Source: Halomicrobium salinisoli
GTDB lineage: Archaea > Halobacteriota > Halobacteria > Halobacteriales > Haloarculaceae
Assembly: GCF_020405185.1 (NCBI RefSeq)
Contig: NZ_CP084463.1
Coordinates: forward strand, 310,001 to 374,000
Length of the DNA stretch: 64,000 nucleotides
Reading direction: 5' to 3'
Part shown: one piece after another, positions 25,182 to 35,309 of the stretch
How the letters are laid out: each line of letters opens with the position of its first letter
Position numbering within the stretch: the first letter of the stretch is position 1
Made by a program: the position numbers and the translations under genes
The notes under the pieces: generated by a model
The model's database searches: none
Told to the model about the DNA's origin: nothing
The model's input: the letters and a program-made list of their open reading frames with translations, nothing else

Positions 25182-27371
25182 TCACCGAACGAGTTCGTTC
25201 ACCAGGCGGACCGCCTCGTCGGCGTCGGCCGGGTCGGCCTCGCCGGCGTACCGGCAGCGCTCGCGGATCTCGGCGACGCGGCGGGCCCGCTCGTCGGCGT
25301 CGACGGCGTCCAGGAACTCGTCGACGGTCTCGGTGGGCAGCCGGGAGCGGTAGTGATCGTGGCCGAGGTGGTAGACCAGCCGCTGGAATGCCCGCTCGAC
25401 GTCCTGCGCCGGGTCGTCGGTCCGGGGCTGGTAGCGCAGCCAGACCGCGCGGTAGGCCGTCCCGACCGCGCCGCTGCGGCGCAGGCCGACGGCCAGCCCC
25501 ACGAGCGCGACGGCGGCCAGCGCGAGCTCCTGCCGGGTCGGCGACGGGAACGCGGGGCCGCCGCCGTCTCCGCCCCCGCCGTCGCCGCTCGGCGCGTCCG
25601 GATCGAGGTCGCCGGTGATGACCCCGCCCGGCGGCGTGGAGGGGTCGACGTCCGGCGCCGGCCCGGACCGGGTCGGGCTCGCCTCGCCGTCCGGCGTCTG
25701 CTCCGTCCCCGAGCCGCCGTCCGTCGCCGTCCACTCCTCGGTCACCTGCTCGGATCCGCCGGTGTCGACGTCGGACTCGTTGGACGCGCGGGCCTCGTCG
25801 AGTCGCTCCTGGCGGGCGGCGTCGCGGCCCCCGCCCGGCGTGGGATCGAAGCGGACCCAGCCGTACTCGGGGAAGTAGGCCTCGACCCAGGCGTGGGCGT
25901 TCAGCCCGCGGACCACCCAGCGGTCCTCCTCGACGCGCTGCCCCGAGGTGTAGCCGACGACGAACCGCGCCGGGATGTCCTGACTGCGCAGCATCGTCGC
26001 CATCGTCGTGGCGTAGTAGGTGCAGTAGCCGGCGTCCATCTCGAAGAGGAACGCGTCGGCGACGTCGCCGTTGGGCCGCCGGACGTCCAGCGAGTAGTTC
26101 CGGTTGTTCTCGAGCCACTGCTCGATCGTCAGCGCCGTCTCGTAGGGGTTGTCGGCGTCTCGGGTGAGCCGCTCGGTGCGGACGCCGACCCGATCCGGCG
26201 TGCTCTCCGGGAGCTGGGTGTACTGCTCCTCGATCCCTTCGGGGTAGTCGGTGCCGGCCTCGCGGAGCTGCGCCGGCGCCGGGTCCGGGACGGCGCTGCG
26301 GACGCGGTAGACGTCGCCGCTGCCGACCGTTCCGCCCGGCGCGATGCTGCCGTCCTCGGCGACGCGGGCGCCGTCCAGCCCGTCGACCTGAACCGGCTTC
26401 CAGGCCGCCGGCGCGACGCCGAGCTCGGTCTCCGGTCGGACGGTCTGGTCGACCCGGCGCGCGGGACCGGGCGGCGGATCGAGGTTCCCCTGATAGGGGT
26501 CGGTCCCGCCGGTCCGGACCCAGTCCTGGCCCGTGTAGCGGTCGTAGCTGGCCACGCGCCAGTAGCGCCCCTCGTCGGCCTCGACGGTGAACCGGACTTC
26601 GGGCGAGAGCGTGATCGGGCCCTGGACGGAGAGGTCGTCGTCGGTGTTCACCAGGCTGGCCTCCAGCGACGCGTCCGGTCCGATCTCGCCGGCGACCTGG
26701 ACGTCCGCCGCGCTCGTCGGCACCACCGACACCACCGAGGGGACGACGATCATCGCCGCCGCGACGACGGCGATGGTCTCGGCGCTGACGACGGGTTCGC
26801 CCCGGCGGTCGAAGTCGCCGAGGCCGACGGCCACCGCGCCGGCGACGACGCCCGACAGCGTCGTCACCACGTCGGCGTCCCCGCTCAGCACGAAGAAGCC
26901 CAGCGTCCCGCCGGCGACGGCGACGGCGATCGCGTACTGCCGGCGGACGGCGAAGTACCAGGTCACGACGACGGGCCCGGGCGTGACGCCCAGCACCCAC
27001 GCCCGGATGTTCGCGATCTGCAGCAGCGACCGGCCGGTCAGGAGCCCGAGCGTGTCGCCAAGCAGGACGCCCCACAGCACGGGCCCGCTCAGCCGCGAGA
27101 GGTACCACCAGACGCCGGCCGCGAGGAGGACGGCGCCGACGGCCACGGCGACCGCCGGCCGGACGGTCCGGGCGAGGACGGTGGCGAAGACGAACGACAG
27201 CGCCACGAGGACGAGGAACTGCGACGGGAGGCCGGTCACGTCGATGAAGTGGTACATCACCTGCAGCGCGGTGCCGAGCATCGCCGCCACGGCCAGCAGG
27301 GCCAGCGCGCGCACCCAGTCGACGGCGGGGAGGCGGCGCCCCTCCGAGTCGCCGCGGACGCCGTCGCTCAC
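25182..27371 (-). CDS. Transglutaminase-like membrane protein (TgpA type)
   Basis: 729 residues. Six or more N-terminal TM helices (about 15-215) are followed by a large extracytoplasmic region. There the transglutaminase-like triad is visible: Cys450 (DAGYCTYYATTM), His493 (NAHAWVEAYF) and Asp509 (FDPTPGG). An acidic Thr/Ser/Gly linker, one more TM helix (about 617-640) and a C-terminal DUF4129-like cytoplasmic helical tail complete the protein. The GTG start at 27371 overlaps the stop of the DUF58 gene (GTGA). MoxR-DUF58-TgpA operons are common in archaea and bacteria and are linked to cell-envelope or protease-like functions. Confidence 0.85.
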   Translation of the reverse strand: MSDGVRGDSEGRRLPAVDWVRALALLAVAAMLGTALQVMYHFIDVTGLPSQFLVLVALSFVFATVLARTVRPAVAVAVGAVLLAAGVWWYLSRLSGPVLWGVLLGDTLGLLTGRSLLQIANIRAWVLGVTPGPVVVTWYFAVRRQYAIAVAVAGGTLGFFVLSGDADVVTTLSGVVAGAVAVGLGDFDRRGEPVVSAETIAVVAAAMIVVPSVVSVVPTSAADVQVAGEIGPDASLEASLVNTDDDLSVQGPITLSPEVRFTVEADEGRYWRVASYDRYTGQDWVRTGGTDPYQGNLDPPPGPARRVDQTVRPETELGVAPAAWKPVQVDGLDGARVAEDGSIAPGGTVGSGDVYRVRSAVPDPAPAQLREAGTDYPEGIEEQYTQLPESTPDRVGVRTERLTRDADNPYETALTIEQWLENNRNYSLDVRRPNGDVADAFLFEMDAGYCTYYATTMATMLRSQDIPARFVVGYTSGQRVEEDRWVVRGLNAHAWVEAYFPEYGWVRFDPTPGGGRDAARQERLDEARASNESDVDTGGSEQVTEEWTATDGGSGTEQTPDGEASPTRSGPAPDVDPSTPPGGVITGDLDPDAPSGDGGGGDGGGPAFPSPTRQELALAAVALVGLAVGLRRSGAVGTAYRAVWLRYQPRTDDPAQDVERAFQRLVYHLGHDHYRSRLPTETVDEFLDAVDADERARRVAEIRERCRYAGEADPADADEAVRLVNELVR

Positions 27372-28348
27372 GCCTCCACCTCCGCGACCAGCGGGTTGTC
27401 GCGCGTCGCCGTCAGGTCGGCCAGGTCGCGCTCGCGCTCGCCGACGGTCACCCTCGTCCCGTCGGCGTCGGCGTGGACGCGGACGTCGGCCTCGTTCCAC
27501 GCGTCCTCCGGGACGTCGCCGCCGGTCGTCTGCGCGAGCAGCTCCAGCGCGTACTGGCGGTGGGTCTCCCCGAACCCCCGCGCCAGTTCGCCGTCGGGCA
27601 GGATCAGTTCGAAGGCCAGGCCCGCCCGGACGGCGCCGACGACGAGCGTCGCGGCGGCGGTGGCCATCTCGTCGGCGCAGCCGTCGTCGCTGCGGGCGGC
27701 GACGCTGATCGCCTCCTCGTCGGCCGGATCTGTGTACTCCGTCACGAGCAGGTCGTCGTTCTTGGCGCTGGCCTTCCAGGCGACGTCGCGCAGCGAGTCG
27801 CCGGGGACGTACTCGCGGAGGCGGTCGAACTCGGTGCGCTCGTCGCTCTCGGGACCCAGCGTCCGGCGGAACACGCCCACCTCGGCCAGCGAGTGGACCT
27901 GCGGGTAGACCAGCGCCTCGTCGCGCTCGTAGATCTCGTACTCGGTCTCGACCAGGCCGAGCACGTCGCGGACGCCCACCGTCGCCGGGCCGATACGGTG
28001 GAGCCCGCGGCGCTCGTAGGTCACCTCGTAGCCGAGGGTCGCCGGGAGGGACCGTTCGGCCCGGACGCCGCCGGAGAGGCCCTCGCCGACGCGGTCCTCG
28101 ATGGCCGCGACGCCGCCGCCGTCGACGCGCAGTTCGACGGTCCGGGACTCCCCGGGGAACCCGTGTCGCGGCTCGGAGCGCTCGATGTCCGGTTCCCCCG
28201 CGCGGTACACCTGGACGGCCCCGGCCGCGACGGCGACCAGGAGCGGCGCCGCCACGGCGTTCAGCGCTCGCGGACCCGACAGCCAGGCGTTCGCGAGGGC
28301 CAGTGCGACGACGGCGAGGGCGGCGTAGCCGCGGCGCGTCGGTCGCAT
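27368..28348 (-). CDS. DUF58 domain protein
   Basis: 326 residues. Two N-terminal TM helices (about 8-45), a beta domain, and the DUF58 motif FDRLREYVPGDSLRDVAWKASAKNDDLLVTEY (positions about 172-204) are present. It lies between the MoxR ATPase and the transglutaminase-like gene and overlaps the latter by 4 bases. In such operons the AAA ATPase is thought to act on the DUF58/vWA-like partner to mature or assemble an envelope complex. Confidence 0.85.
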   Translation of the reverse strand: MRPTRRGYAALAVVALALANAWLSGPRALNAVAAPLLVAVAAGAVQVYRAGEPDIERSEPRHGFPGESRTVELRVDGGGVAAIEDRVGEGLSGGVRAERSLPATLGYEVTYERRGLHRIGPATVGVRDVLGLVETEYEIYERDEALVYPQVHSLAEVGVFRRTLGPESDERTEFDRLREYVPGDSLRDVAWKASAKNDDLLVTEYTDPADEEAISVAARSDDGCADEMATAAATLVVGAVRAGLAFELILPDGELARGFGETHRQYALELLAQTTGGDVPEDAWNEADVRVHADADGTRVTVGERERDLADLTATRDNPLVAEVEA

Positions 28349-28349
28349 C

Positions 28350-29309
<960 letters not shown>

Positions 29310-29467
29310 GGTTTCCGACGCCTCGCGCCGGCGGCGTGGGCGCCCCTCCCACGCGGTCGACCCACTGCGGCGCGTCTTCCTGTCGTGCGGCCGCCTAAGG
29401 GTCGGACATTTGTAACTCTGCTGGGGAAGTCAGCGCGTCCGCACGGCCGTGGGGCCTCTGCCGGCGG

Positions 29468-29665
29468 TCACGACTGCACCGAGGATTCGCCGCTACTCCG
29501 ACCGGCCGGTAGTCGCTCTATCGCGTTTCGAATGTCCACGAGCAGGCTCACGATCCGGAGCAACAGGGCGGCGATCAGCCCGAGCAGTAGCTCCCCGCTC
29601 GCGACGGTCACGGCGGCGATGCCGACGACTGCGATCAGATCCAGCGCGCGATTGACGTCGACCAT
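29468..29665 (-). CDS. Small membrane protein
   Basis: 65 residues. Two closely spaced hydrophobic segments (about 8-42: LIAVVGIAAVTVASGELLLG, LIAALLLRIVSLLV) are followed by a polar tail. Conserved-looking haloarchaeal small membrane protein; family and role unknown. Confidence 0.6.
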   Translation of the reverse strand: MVDVNRALDLIAVVGIAAVTVASGELLLGLIAALLLRIVSLLVDIRNAIERLPAGRSSGESSVQS

Positions 29666-29732
29666 GGCATCGACGCCGCAGCCGTCGAAAAAATGTCCGT
29701 CGGTGACCGGCTACACCCGTCCGCAGACCGGC

Positions 29733-30026
29733 CTACCACTCCTTGCACTCGCCGCAGACCAGCCCCGCCTCGCCGCGCCAGCGGCGTTCGGCGGCCTCCC
29801 CGCAGGCCTCGCAGACGCCGTCCGGCGACCACGCGAAGGTCGTCTCCGCCGGTTCGACGTCGTCCGTCGCGAGCGTCTCGTCGTCTGCAGGGTCGTTGTG
29901 GCTCGCGTCGCCGTCGCTCTCGTCGGCCACCTCGACGCCACTCGCCGGCTCGTCGTCGCTCTCACCGTCGTCGCTCTCGCCGTCGTCGCCCGACGCGAAG
30001 TCGGTCAGCGATGCGTCCTCCGGCAT
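29733..30026 (-). CDS. Zinc-ribbon protein (haloarchaeal DUF7573-like)
   Basis: 97 residues. A long Asp/Glu/Ser tract precedes a C-terminal ribbon with two CxxC pairs (GVCEACGEAAERRW and GLVCGECKEW) that should bind one zinc. Proteins of this design are common in haloarchaea. The DUF number is from memory and no function is established. Confidence 0.65.
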   Translation of the reverse strand: MPEDASLTDFASGDDGESDDGESDDEPASGVEVADESDGDASHNDPADDETLATDDVEPAETTFAWSPDGVCEACGEAAERRWRGEAGLVCGECKEW

Positions 30027-30094
30027 ACCTCTCGCTGTGCGCTCGCGGGCCTTAGGTCCCCCGCCACCGTCGCGTCTAATCTAGCAACTGGGAC

Positions 30095-30412
30095 GAACGA
30101 GAACCAGAAAGCCCCGGCTGGCTGAACTCCCGCGGCTCACTGCGCGCTTCCCTCACTGCGTTCGGTCCAGTGCTTGCGTCGCCGGGGTTCGTTCAGCCAG
30201 CCACCGGGAGAGCTCCGCTCTCCCGAGCCCACGGCGGCGAAGCCGCTGTGAACGCCCCTTTCAGTCCCGCCCAGGCCGGTTGGTCAGCCGGCTACGGGCG
30301 GGACTGAAAGGGGCCGTCCGCTCGATGAGCGAGGCGACGCAAGGACCGCAACGAAGTGAGGACCGCAGCGAGCCGCAGCCATCGAGCGGACGGGGGCTTT
30401 CTGGTTGTTTCC
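30095..30412. repeat. Long palindromic non-coding element II
   Basis: Outer arms AACCAGAAAGCCCCGG (30102-30117) and CGGGGGCTTTCTGGTT (30391-30406) pair at 15 of 16 positions. Inner arms GCCCCTTTCAGTCCCGCCC (30254-30272) and its perfect inverted copy (30296-30314) form a 19-bp stem. A further stem pairs GGCTGGCTGAAC (30116-30127) with GTTCAGCCAGCC (30190-30201), and another pairs CCGTCCGCTCGATG with CATCGAGCGGACGG. The same outer and inner arms occur in the element at 44.3 kb, so this is a repeat family and not chance. It fills the 485-base gap between the zinc-ribbon gene and the small membrane protein. Confidence 0.8.
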
Positions 30413-30511
30413 GTCCGTCGCAGATCTACTACCAGCCAGAACAAACGAGGCCACAGTCACTCCTAGAAGCGGACCGGGAGAGCCAAGTGGCGGGTGTGCC
30501 AACGGTCCCCC

Positions 30512-30733
30512 ATGCAATCGCTACTGGGCGAGTTGATCGAGAGCATCGTACAGATGCCGGGCCGGTTCGTGAGCATCGCGACGTCGGACCCCCTCTCGGC
30601 GCTCCTGATCCTGATCGGCGGGGCCCTGATCGGCGTCTCGGTCGCCGTGATGGGCTACCTGACGCTGGGCGCGGCGGTCGACCTGATCACGCCCGACGTC
30701 GGGAGTCGCGGGCAGCCGCGAGCAGATCGATAG
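30512..30733 (+). CDS. Small membrane protein
   Basis: 73 residues. ATG at 30512; one long hydrophobic region (about 27-57: PLSALLILIGGALIGVSVAV, MGYLTLGAAVDL). The 3' end overlaps the 3' end of the convergent flavin-dependent oxidoreductase by about 47 bases. No family recognised with certainty. Confidence 0.55.
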   Translation: MQSLLGELIESIVQMPGRFVSIATSDPLSALLILIGGALIGVSVAVMGYLTLGAAVDLITPDVGSRGQPRADR

Positions 30734-31667
30734 CCCGCTCCGGGTCTGGCCCGAGCGGCGAGGCGTAGACGACGCTGTCGGCGTATTCGAGCAGTTCGTC
30801 GGTCCGCTCGGCGACCGTCTCCGGCGTGCCGGCGGCGCAGAAGGCGTCGATCATCGCTTCCGAGACGCGCTCGTCGGCCGTCCGGAAGTCGCCGGCGGCG
30901 ATGGCCTCGCCGACTTTCTCTGCGCGTTCGGGGTCGAGGTCGTGGCGCTGCAGGACTGGCTCCGGAGCGCCGGCGGCGATGAAGGCGACGGGGCGCCGGG
31001 CCGCGTCGCGGGCGCGCTCCTCGTCCTCGGCGACGGAGACGCTGGCGTAGGCGGCCAGGTCGAACTCGCCGCGCTCGTCGGGTCGGTCCTCCGCTCCCTC
31101 GGCGGCGCGCTCGGCGGCCCACTCCAGGTCGCGCGGGTGGGCGCCGTTGTACATGGCGCCGTCGGCGTGCTTGGCGGCCATTCGGGTCATGTGTGGGCCC
31201 TGCGCGCCGACGTAGACTGGGATCTCGCCGGCGTCGTAGTTGAGGCCGGCGCCGCTGGCGGTGAAGGTGCCGTCGTGGTCGACGCGCTCGCCGTCCCAGA
31301 GCCGCTGGGCGACCTTGAACGTCTCCAGCACGCGCCGGAGCGGGCGGTCCCGGTCGACGCCGAGGTTCGAGAGCGTCGAGCCGTCGCCGGGGCCGATCCC
31401 GAAGAGGGCGCGCCCGTCGCTGACCTCGGACAGCGTCGCCGTCCGCGAGGCCAGCGTCACGGGGTGGGTCTCGTAGGGGTTGGCGACGCCCGTGCCGACC
31501 CGGATCTCTTCGGTCGCGCGGGCCATGGCAGCTAGTGCCATGAACTGGTCGCGGTTGTTGTAGTGGTGGCTGGCGACGACGGCGTCGAAGTCGGCCTCCT
31601 CCGCCGCGACGGCCAGCTCGGTCAGTTCGTCGATCGGGTGCTCCGGAGTGATCTCGATTGCGTACAT
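30687..31667 (-). CDS. F420-dependent LLM-class oxidoreductase (Mer-like)
   Basis: 326 residues, TIM-barrel luciferase-like family. Landmarks include DFDAVVASHHYNNRDQF, EIRVGTGVANPYETHPVTLA, GRALFGIGPGDGSTL, and YVGAQGPHMTRMAAKHADG. It is closest in style to haloarchaeal proteins annotated as 5,10-methylenetetrahydromethanopterin reductase. Haloarchaea use tetrahydrofolate and make no methane, so the true substrate is uncertain, but F420 as cofactor is plausible. The next gene upstream on the same strand (28 nt away) is cofE for F420 synthesis, which supports F420 use. Confidence 0.82.
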   Translation of the reverse strand: MYAIEITPEHPIDELTELAVAAEEADFDAVVASHHYNNRDQFMALAAMARATEEIRVGTGVANPYETHPVTLASRTATLSEVSDGRALFGIGPGDGSTLSNLGVDRDRPLRRVLETFKVAQRLWDGERVDHDGTFTASGAGLNYDAGEIPVYVGAQGPHMTRMAAKHADGAMYNGAHPRDLEWAAERAAEGAEDRPDERGEFDLAAYASVSVAEDEERARDAARRPVAFIAAGAPEPVLQRHDLDPERAEKVGEAIAAGDFRTADERVSEAMIDAFCAAGTPETVAERTDELLEYADSVVYASPLGPDPERAIDLLAAARDSRRRA

Positions 31668-31694
31668 CGCTCGTATCAGTCGGTGGTCGATCGG

Positions 31695-32453
31695 TCAGTC
31701 GCCGTACTCCCAGTCGGCGAGCGCCTGCCTGACGAGGTCGCCCTCGCGGTCGCGGAACAGCGCGTCGCTGCCGTCGTGGTCGCCGAACGCGAAGTCCCGG
31801 ACGACGGCGACGGGGGTCCCGCCGGCGCCCTCGCCGGTGACGAGGTTGGCCGCGGCGGCGAGTTCGTCGACGACGGACTGGACGGTGACGTCCATCTCCC
31901 GGCCGTCGCGGTCGCGCTCGCCGCGCCAGTCGCGGGCGGCGGGGATGCCGTCCCAGCCCAGGGCGACGCCGCGCTGTCCCTGTCGGAACGGCCGACCGGA
32001 GGTGTCCGTGACGATCACGGCGGGGTCGCCGGTCAGTCCGGACCTGATCCGCTCGGCGCTGGCCGACGGGTCCTCGGGCAGCAGCAGCAGGTCCGCGTCG
32101 GGCACGTTCGAGCGGTCGATGCCGGCGTTAACGGTGATGTGTCCGAAGCGCGTCGCGGCGAGCAGGATCGGCACCTCGAGCACCAGTTCCTCGCTTTCGC
32201 TGAGGACCGCCTGCGCGAAGCGGGGATCCTTCTCCTCGCCGGCCAGCTCGCCGATGCGCTCGGCGACCTCCCGCGCTCGCTCGCCGGCCGGGAAGTCGTT
32301 CAGGTCCGCCTGCCGGCCCTCCGCCTTCGAGACGACGGTGCTGGCCACGCAGACCACGTCGTCGGGCCGCAGGTCGACCCGCTCGTCGATCAGCGCCGCC
32401 AGGTCGTCGCCGGGGCGCACCTCCGGCAGTCCCTCGACCGCGAAGACCTCCAT
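31695..32453 (-). CDS. cofE: Coenzyme F420-0:L-glutamate ligase
   Basis: 252 residues from the ATG at 32453. A GTG two codons upstream (32459) is also possible. Family motifs include DLRPDDVVCVASTVVSKAEG, FGHITVNAGIDRSNVP, VIVTDTSGRPFRQGQRGVALG and the C-terminal VVDELAAAANLVTGEGAGGTP. The enzyme adds glutamates to F420-0 using GTP. It lies directly upstream of a Mer-like F420-dependent oxidoreductase on the same strand, so the two are probably co-expressed. Confidence 0.92.
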   Translation of the reverse strand: MEVFAVEGLPEVRPGDDLAALIDERVDLRPDDVVCVASTVVSKAEGRQADLNDFPAGERAREVAERIGELAGEEKDPRFAQAVLSESEELVLEVPILLAATRFGHITVNAGIDRSNVPDADLLLLPEDPSASAERIRSGLTGDPAVIVTDTSGRPFRQGQRGVALGWDGIPAARDWRGERDRDGREMDVTVQSVVDELAAAANLVTGEGAGGTPVAVVRDFAFGDHDGSDALFRDREGDLVRQALADWEYGD

Positions 32454-32598
32454 ACGCACGCCTCGTCAGGGACCGGAAAAAGGGGCGCGATACCAGTAAG
32501 GGTCGCCACCGTCGGCACCTGCGGCCAGCGACGGGCCCGAACCAGACGGTCCGCGACGAACCGAAACCGCCAATGTCCGCTCGGGAGCACGAGCGGCC

Positions 32599-33384
32599 AT
32601 GACCGACGACCTCGCAGCCGTCGCCGCCGACGCCGTCCAAGCGGGCGGGGCCCTCCTCCGCGACCGCTTCGACGCCGCGCTCGAGGCCGACTACGGCGTC
32701 GACGACGTCAAGACCGCCGCGGACCGGGACGCCGAGGGGCGGGTCCTCGACGCAATCCGCGAGGCCTACCCCGATCATCCGATCAGCGCCGAGGAGTCGG
32801 GCGAGCACGCCGGCGACGGCACCTATCGCTGGGTCGTCGACGCGCTCGACGGGACCAACAACTTCGCCAGTGGCATCCCCACCTTCGGCGTCGCCGCGAC
32901 GGCCGTAGAGCGAGAGGCCGGCGATCCGGTCGCCACGGCGGTCCACGTCCCCGTGCTGGACGACCTGTACGTCGCGACCCGCGGCGGCGGCGTCGCGCGC
33001 AACGGCGATCCGGTCCGGGCGACCGACGGCGACACGCCGCCCGTCGAGCGTGCGACAGTGGGCATCACCGTGGGCCTCGACGCCGTCCGCGACGAGGCGC
33101 TCTCGGCGCGGTACGACGCACTGTTCGACGCCGTGGACGCCGAGGTCAAGCGCGCCATCGAGGCGTGGGCACCGGTCGTCTACTGGGCGCTGCTGGCCCG
33201 CGGTCGCCTCGACGGGTTCGTCGCCTTCCACCCCGACGAGCGCGAGCAGGTCGCCGGCGACCTCCTTGCCCGGGAAGCGGGTGCTGCGGAGCGCCGCGAC
33301 GGCCCGCTCGTGGTCGTCGCCGCGGACGAGGCCAGCGCCGACGCGCTGTTCATTGTGGCGTCGGACGCTCTGGAGTCGGCGTAG
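32599..33384 (+). CDS. Inositol monophosphatase / fructose-1,6-bisphosphatase family protein
   Basis: 261 residues. Metal-binding motifs are ISAEESGEH (Glu pair) and WVVDALDGTNNFASG, the equivalent of DPIDGTxNF with Ala in place of Pro and Leu in place of Ile. The second metal box near the C-terminus is weak (PDEREQVAGDLLAREAGA replaces WDxAAG). Archaeal IMPase-family enzymes often also hydrolyse fructose 1,6-bisphosphate. Which substrate is used here cannot be told. Its promoter region faces the divergent cofE gene. Confidence 0.85.
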   Translation: MTDDLAAVAADAVQAGGALLRDRFDAALEADYGVDDVKTAADRDAEGRVLDAIREAYPDHPISAEESGEHAGDGTYRWVVDALDGTNNFASGIPTFGVAATAVEREAGDPVATAVHVPVLDDLYVATRGGGVARNGDPVRATDGDTPPVERATVGITVGLDAVRDEALSARYDALFDAVDAEVKRAIEAWAPVVYWALLARGRLDGFVAFHPDEREQVAGDLLAREAGAAERRDGPLVVVAADEASADALFIVASDALESA

Positions 33385-33405
33385 TGCTGCGGCGCAGAAT
33401 AGGCG

Positions 33406-33888
33406 TTAGAGTTCGTGTAACTCCACGGCCAGGTCGCCGTCCTCGACCGTCGCCGTCATCATCGTGGTCCGCCGGGCCGGCGCGGCCCCCGTCGCGGAGC
33501 CGGGATTGAGCAGCCGCAGCCCGTCCCGCTCGACGTCCATCACCTCGTGGGTGTGGCCGGACACGCCGACGTCGCCGTCGCGCTGGCGGACGGCGTCGGT
33601 CACCCGGCCCTCGTAGCCCCTGTCGGGCCCGGTGCCGTGGGTGACGACGAACGTCACGCCGCCGAGGTCGACCGAGGCCACCGACGGCAGCCCGACCGCG
33701 GGGTCCATGTTCCCCGCGACGGCGGTCAGCTCCGGCGCCAGGTCCCGGACGTCCGCGACCGCGCCCTTCGAGTCGAAGTCGCCGGCGTGGATCACGTGGT
33801 CCGCCGACGCGATCCGGTCGCGGACCTCGTCCGGGATCCGCGACGCCCGCGAGGGAACGTGCGTGTCGCTGACGATAGCTATCTCCAT
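33406..33888 (-). CDS. MJ0936-family metallophosphoesterase
   Basis: 160 residues, the length of the small YfcE/MJ0936 phosphodiesterases. Metal ligands are visible in SDTHVP, HAGDFD, GNMDP, THGTGP and SGHTHE, so the two-metal site is complete. Members hydrolyse phosphodiesters in vitro; the cellular substrate is unknown. ATG 33888 starts MEIAIVSDTH. Longer in-frame starts add a non-acidic tail. Confidence 0.9.
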   Translation of the reverse strand: MEIAIVSDTHVPSRASRIPDEVRDRIASADHVIHAGDFDSKGAVADVRDLAPELTAVAGNMDPAVGLPSVASVDLGGVTFVVTHGTGPDRGYEGRVTDAVRQRDGDVGVSGHTHEVMDVERDGLRLLNPGSATGAAPARRTTMMTATVEDGDLAVELHEL

Positions 33889-33983
33889 GTGCGTCGCTAC
33901 GCCGTTCCCAGTAAAAATACCGGCGAGGACTGTCCGGACGCCCGTCCCACGGATTGATTGCGGTGCCGGTCCGACCACCGACC

Positions 33984-35306
33984 ATGGACGCGACGCCCGT
34001 GGTCACCTGCTTCCTGCGCCACCGCAGCGACGTGCTCCTGCTGCGCCGCAGCGACGAGGTGGGTTCCTATCCGGGCCGGTGGGGCGGAGTCGCCGGGCAC
34101 GTCGCCGACGACGAGGGACGGGACCGCGACCCCGAGGCGGCGGCGCGGGCGGAACTCGGCGAGGAGGCCGGCGTCGACGATGCGACGCTGGTCCGGGCCG
34201 GCGAGCCCTTCGAGTTCGCCGACGGCGACTATCGCTGGCGGGTCCACCCGTTCCTCTTCGAGGTCGACGACCGCGCGGTCGAGACCCACTGGGAGACCGC
34301 CGAGCACGAGTGGGTCCCGCCGACGGCGATCCGCCGCCGCGAGACGGTGCCAGCGCTGTGGACCTCCTACGACCGCGTCCGGCCGCGCGTGGCCACCGTG
34401 CGCGAGGACCGCGAGCACGGGTCGTCGTGGCTCTCGGTCAGGGCCCTGGAGGTCCTGCGCGACGAGGCGGCCGCAGCCGTCGAGGGACGGAAACGCGAAG
34501 CGGAGACGACCGAACGGGAGCGGGTCGCTGACGGCGACGGTGGCAGTGGCGACGCCGACGGCACCAGCTGGGACGGTCTCGCTGCCGTCGCAGCGGCGCT
34601 ACTGGACGCCCGCCCTTCCATGGCCGTCGTCGCGAACCGGGTCAATCAGGCGATGTACGAGGCCGGCGACGAGCGGACGCCGGCCGCGGTCGAGCGAGCG
34701 GCCAGCGACGGGATCGACCGGGCGTACGCCGCTGACGAGCGGGCCGCTGCCGCCGCAGCGGAGCAGTTGCCCGACCGCGTCGCGACGCTCTCGCGGTCGG
34801 GGACCGTCCGGCGGGCCCTGGCGGCGGCGGATCCAGACGCGGTCCTCGTCGCAGAGTCCCGTCCGGGGCGCGAGGGGGTCGGCGTGGCGGAGTCGCTGGC
34901 CGGCGACTGCGAGGTGACGCTCACGACCGACGCGGCCTTCCCGGCGGAACTCGCCCGGCGGGAGGCCGGCGCGCTCGTCGTCGGCGCCGACCGGCTCCTC
35001 CCGGACGGCCGTGTCGTCAACAAGGTCGGCACGCGGGCGGCCGCGCTGGCGGCGCCGGCGGCCTGTCCGTGCTACGTCGTGACTGCGAGCGCGAAGGTCG
35101 CCACGGACGAGCGGATCGATCGGGAAGAACGCGACCCGGCAGAGGTCTACGACGGCGACGCGCCCGTCTCCGTCGCCAACCCGACCTTCGACGTGACGCC
35201 CGCGGAGGCGGTCACCGTCGTCACCGAGGACGGCCCGCTGGACGCCGCGGGCGTCGGGGCCGTCGCCGAACGCCACCGCGAGTGGGCACAGTGGCGGGAG
35301 CGATAG
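33984..35306 (+). CDS. Fusion of a Nudix hydrolase and an eIF2B-like (alpha/beta/delta) domain
   Basis: 440 residues. Residues about 1-145 are a Nudix domain (GHVADDEGRDRDPEAAARAELGEEAG carries most of the Nudix box, with Ala in place of the usual Arg of REUXEE). After a Glu/Asp-rich linker (about 165-190), residues about 195-440 match the eIF2B/ribose-1,5-bisphosphate isomerase family, with VNQAMYEAGD, VLVAESRPGREG, DAAFPAELARREAGALVVGADRLLPDG and VNKVGTRAAALAA. Archaeal eIF2B-like proteins include sugar-phosphate isomerases of the AMP/NMP pathway, so a nucleotide- or sugar-phosphate-processing bifunctional enzyme is more likely than a translation factor. Confidence 0.82.
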   Translation: MDATPVVTCFLRHRSDVLLLRRSDEVGSYPGRWGGVAGHVADDEGRDRDPEAAARAELGEEAGVDDATLVRAGEPFEFADGDYRWRVHPFLFEVDDRAVETHWETAEHEWVPPTAIRRRETVPALWTSYDRVRPRVATVREDREHGSSWLSVRALEVLRDEAAAAVEGRKREAETTERERVADGDGGSGDADGTSWDGLAAVAAALLDARPSMAVVANRVNQAMYEAGDERTPAAVERAASDGIDRAYAADERAAAAAAEQLPDRVATLSRSGTVRRALAAADPDAVLVAESRPGREGVGVAESLAGDCEVTLTTDAAFPAELARREAGALVVGADRLLPDGRVVNKVGTRAAALAAPAACPCYVVTASAKVATDERIDREERDPAEVYDGDAPVSVANPTFDVTPAEAVTVVTEDGPLDAAGVGAVAERHREWAQWRER

Positions 35307-35309
35307 TGT

